Under the pieces are notes generated by a model. That model was not told the origin of the DNA. It saw nothing but the letters and a program-made list of their open reading frames with translations, and ran no database searches. A stretch of DNA of 8,454 nucleotides from Bacteroidales bacterium (GTDB lineage: Bacteria > Bacteroidota > Bacteroidia > Bacteroidales > UBA10428), in NCBI GenBank assembly GCA_016935595.1, contig JAFGQQ010000484.1, positions 1-8,454 of the forward strand. The letters are read 5' to 3'. Shown here one piece after another: positions 6,806 to 8,454 of the stretch (positions within the stretch are counted from its first letter, which is position 1; every line of letters begins with the position of its first letter). The translations under genes were made by a program, and so were the position numbers.

Positions 6806-8212
6806 ATGAATGATGGTTCAACCATATGTGCAGTTGCCACTCCCCAGGGAAATGGAGCTATAGCAATAATCAGGTTAAGCGGAATTGATGCTTTTGCCAT
6901 TTGCGATAAAATTTACTTTTCAAAAGGAAAAAAGGTGGTTAATCAAAAGGCAAATACAATACATCATGGATTCATTAAAAAAGATAATAAGATCATTGAT
7001 GAAGTATTAGTTTATTTATTTAAAGCACCAAATTCATATACAGGAGAGAATGTAGTTGAAATATCCTGTCATGGTTCAATTTTTATTCAACAACAAATCA
7101 TTCAATTATTAACCGAAAATGGAGCGAAATTAGCTAAACCGGGCGAATTTACATTACGGGCCTTTTTAAACGGAAAAATGGATTTATCTCAGGCTGAGGC
7201 TGTGGCGGATTTAATTGCCAGTACAGGAAAAGCTTCGCATCAGGTTGCTATAAAGCAAATGAGAGGAGGTTTCTCGGAAGAGTTAAAAAAATTAAGGGAT
7301 CAATTATTGGAATTTACCTCACTAATAGAATTAGAACTGGATTTTAGCGAGGAAGATGTGGAATTTGCCGACAGAAAGGAATTGAATAATTTGCTTTTAA
7401 AGATATATTCATTGGTGAACCGGTTAAAAGATTCTTTTTCGATGGGTAATGTAATAAAAAATGGAGTTCCGGTAGTTATTATTGGTAAAACGAATGTTGG
7501 AAAATCTACATTATTGAATGCCTTATTGATGGAAGATAAAGCAATTGTATCCGAAATTGCCGGGACAACAAGGGATGCAATTGAAGATGTTATTACCCTT
7601 GAAGGAATACAGTTCCGTTTTATTGATACTGCAGGATTAAGAGAAACACTCGATACAATTGAAAATCTTGGAATTAAAAAAACATATGAAAAAATTTCAC
7701 AGGCTAAAATTATTTTAATTTTATTTGAAGCCATTGAACCTGTTAAAGAAATAGAAAAGATCATAAATCAAATTGAAGAAAAAATTGACAGTGTAAATCA
7801 AAAAATAATTTTAATTATTAATAAGATCGATAAAATTGAAGATAAAGTATTAAAAGAAAAAGTGAACCATATTAATCATCACATAAATTATAAGAATATT
7901 TCTGTTATTCCGTTAGCAGCTAAACCACGAATCAATCTTGATAAATTGGAAAAAGAATTATTGCATATTATTAACCTTGATAAGATTAACGAAGATCAGG
8001 TAATAATAAACAATGCAAGGCATTACGAAGCATTACAAAAATCAGCTGCGGCACTGGAACGGGCAAAAGAAGGACTTAAAACCGGTTTGTCAGGCGACTT
8101 ATTAGCGCAAGATATTCGTGAAGTAATGCATTATTTAGGTGAGATTACCGGGGAAATCACAACCGATGAGATATTGGGGAATATTTTTTCAAAGTTCTGT
8201 ATCGGAAAGTGA
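6806..8212 (+). CDS. mnmE: tRNA uridine-5-carboxymethylaminomethyl(34) synthesis GTPase MnmE
   Basis: A 468-residue cytosolic G protein that works with MnmG to place the carboxymethylaminomethyl group on wobble uridine 34 of certain tRNAs, using a methylene-tetrahydrofolate-derived carbon. The N-terminal tetrahydrofolate-binding domain begins STICAVATPQGNGAIAIIRLSG and includes PGEFTLRAFLNGKMDL at 112-127. The G domain is inserted in the helical domain: P-loop GKTNVGKS at 227-234, with N230 at the position linked to potassium activation, GTTRD at 253-257, DTAGLRET at 274-281 and NKID at 339-342. The C-terminus ends FCIGK, the family's invariant tail with its functional Cys at 465. The length is normal and all motifs are intact. 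The ATG start gives the standard family N-terminus. It stands apart from the upstream cluster, behind the inverted repeat and with its own candidate promoter, and is followed at once by two hairpins. Confidence 0.98.
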   Translation: MNDGSTICAVATPQGNGAIAIIRLSGIDAFAICDKIYFSKGKKVVNQKANTIHHGFIKKDNKIIDEVLVYLFKAPNSYTGENVVEISCHGSIFIQQQIIQLLTENGAKLAKPGEFTLRAFLNGKMDLSQAEAVADLIASTGKASHQVAIKQMRGGFSEELKKLRDQLLEFTSLIELELDFSEEDVEFADRKELNNLLLKIYSLVNRLKDSFSMGNVIKNGVPVVIIGKTNVGKSTLLNALLMEDKAIVSEIAGTTRDAIEDVITLEGIQFRFIDTAGLRETLDTIENLGIKKTYEKISQAKIILILFEAIEPVKEIEKIINQIEEKIDSVNQKIILIINKIDKIEDKVLKEKVNHINHHINYKNISVIPLAAKPRINLDKLEKELLHIINLDKINEDQVIINNARHYEALQKSAAALERAKEGLKTGLSGDLLAQDIREVMHYLGEITGEITTDEILGNIFSKFCIGK

Positions 8213-8216
8213 GTGA

Positions 8217-8259
8217 GACTCCCATTTCAAGAGTTTTTTACTCTTGAAATGGGTTAGTC
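8217..8259 (+). terminator. Strong hairpin directly behind mnmE
   Basis: A perfect 13-bp stem, CCCATTTCAAGAG (8221-8233) with CTCTTGAAATGGG (8241-8253), closes a 7-base loop TTTTTTA. It is extended by GACT (8217-8220) with AGTC (8256-8259) across a two-base TT bulge. It starts 4 bp after the mnmE stop. The T-run is in the loop rather than after the stem, so it is not a classical intrinsic terminator; it may instead protect the 3' end of the mRNA or be a dispersed palindromic element. The structure is certain, its role inferred. Confidence 0.6.
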
Positions 8260-8265
8260 GAACTC

Positions 8266-8300
8266 ATCCCGATGAACAAAGTGAAATCGGGATCTTTTAA
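8266..8300 (+). terminator. Putative Rho-independent terminator of mnmE
   Basis: ATCCCGAT at 8266-8273 pairs perfectly with ATCGGGAT at 8286-8293 around a 12-base loop, inside which AC (8276-8277) and GT (8281-8282) can pair. It is followed by CTTTTAA, a short T-tract. It is the second hairpin behind mnmE, 6 bp after the first, and is the better candidate for actual termination. Confidence 0.5.
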
Positions 8301-8454
8301 TAGAATTCTATTCTTGATAATAGAAATAGATATAATAAATTGAAGTAATAAAGACTTAATCTGATATATTTTTTAAAATTAATAGTTGTCCATTTATATT
8401 GCTGCTTTTATTACAGAACCCAGGGTTAAAAAACTACCAGATATTTTTTCCAGA

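Larger units (their letters stand above)
8213..8454. other. Intergenic tail after mnmE, no convincing gene
   Basis: After the two hairpins (8217-8294), this A+T-rich stretch has a 10-bp palindrome TAGAATTCTA at 8301-8310 and a weak CTATT/AATAG stem at 8308-8323, but no clear promoter. On the minus strand a frame enters from the right edge at 8453 and runs 19 codons (LEKISGSFLTLGSVIKAAI) to TAA at 8396-8394. It could be the end of a neighbouring convergent gene, but plus-strand frames are also open at the edge, so I do not call it a CDS. Confidence 0.4.

Noticed and set aside
7300..7764. A 154-codon minus-strand open frame inside mnmE.
   Set aside because: It is antisense to the conserved G domain of mnmE; the Ser/Ile/Phe-rich translation is typical of a shadow frame.
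8394..8453. Minus-strand frame of 19 codons entering from the right edge.
   Set aside because: It is too short to judge, and plus-strand frames are open over the same bases.

Overview
The window is strongly A+T-rich and looks like chromosomal DNA of a member of the Bacteroidota. Three things point there. Starts lack Shine-Dalgarno sequences and are preceded by A-rich leaders. Two good matches to the Bacteroidota -7 promoter consensus TAnnTTTG lie just upstream of genes. Signal peptides are cleaved before Gln, and one lipoprotein has a short lipobox. No rRNA, tRNA, CRISPR array, transposase or phage gene was seen.

Layout, left to right. (1) 3-233 (+): C-terminal end of a DUF1848-type protein with a Cys cluster. 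(2) 272-1282 (+): amrS, the radical SAM enzyme of the AmmeMemoRadiSam system. (3) 3265-1286 (-): a tightly packed three-gene envelope operon, made of two exported proteins with beta-barrel character and one small lipoprotein. It ends 3 bp from the end of amrS, convergently. (4) 3432-6657 (+): a probable operon of amrB (Memo family), a 7TM-PAS protein built like a sensor histidine kinase but lacking the key catalytic residues, and a Fhit-like HIT-family hydrolase. (5) 6661-6758: a perfect 17-bp inverted repeat whose arms are themselves palindromic. (6) 6806-8212 (+): mnmE, the tRNA wobble-uridine modification GTPase. (7) 8213-8454: two hairpins directly behind mnmE, then A+T-rich DNA with no convincing gene.

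AmrS and AmrB are two of the three parts of the widespread AmmeMemoRadiSam system, whose chemistry I do not regard as settled; the AMMECR1 part (amrA) is not in the window. The envelope operon on the opposite strand separates the two. The most notable points are the association of amrB with a degenerate, probably phosphotransfer-dead histidine-kinase-like membrane sensor and a Fhit-like nucleotide hydrolase, and the nested palindrome before mnmE. The remainder is ordinary core or species-specific Bacteroidota content.
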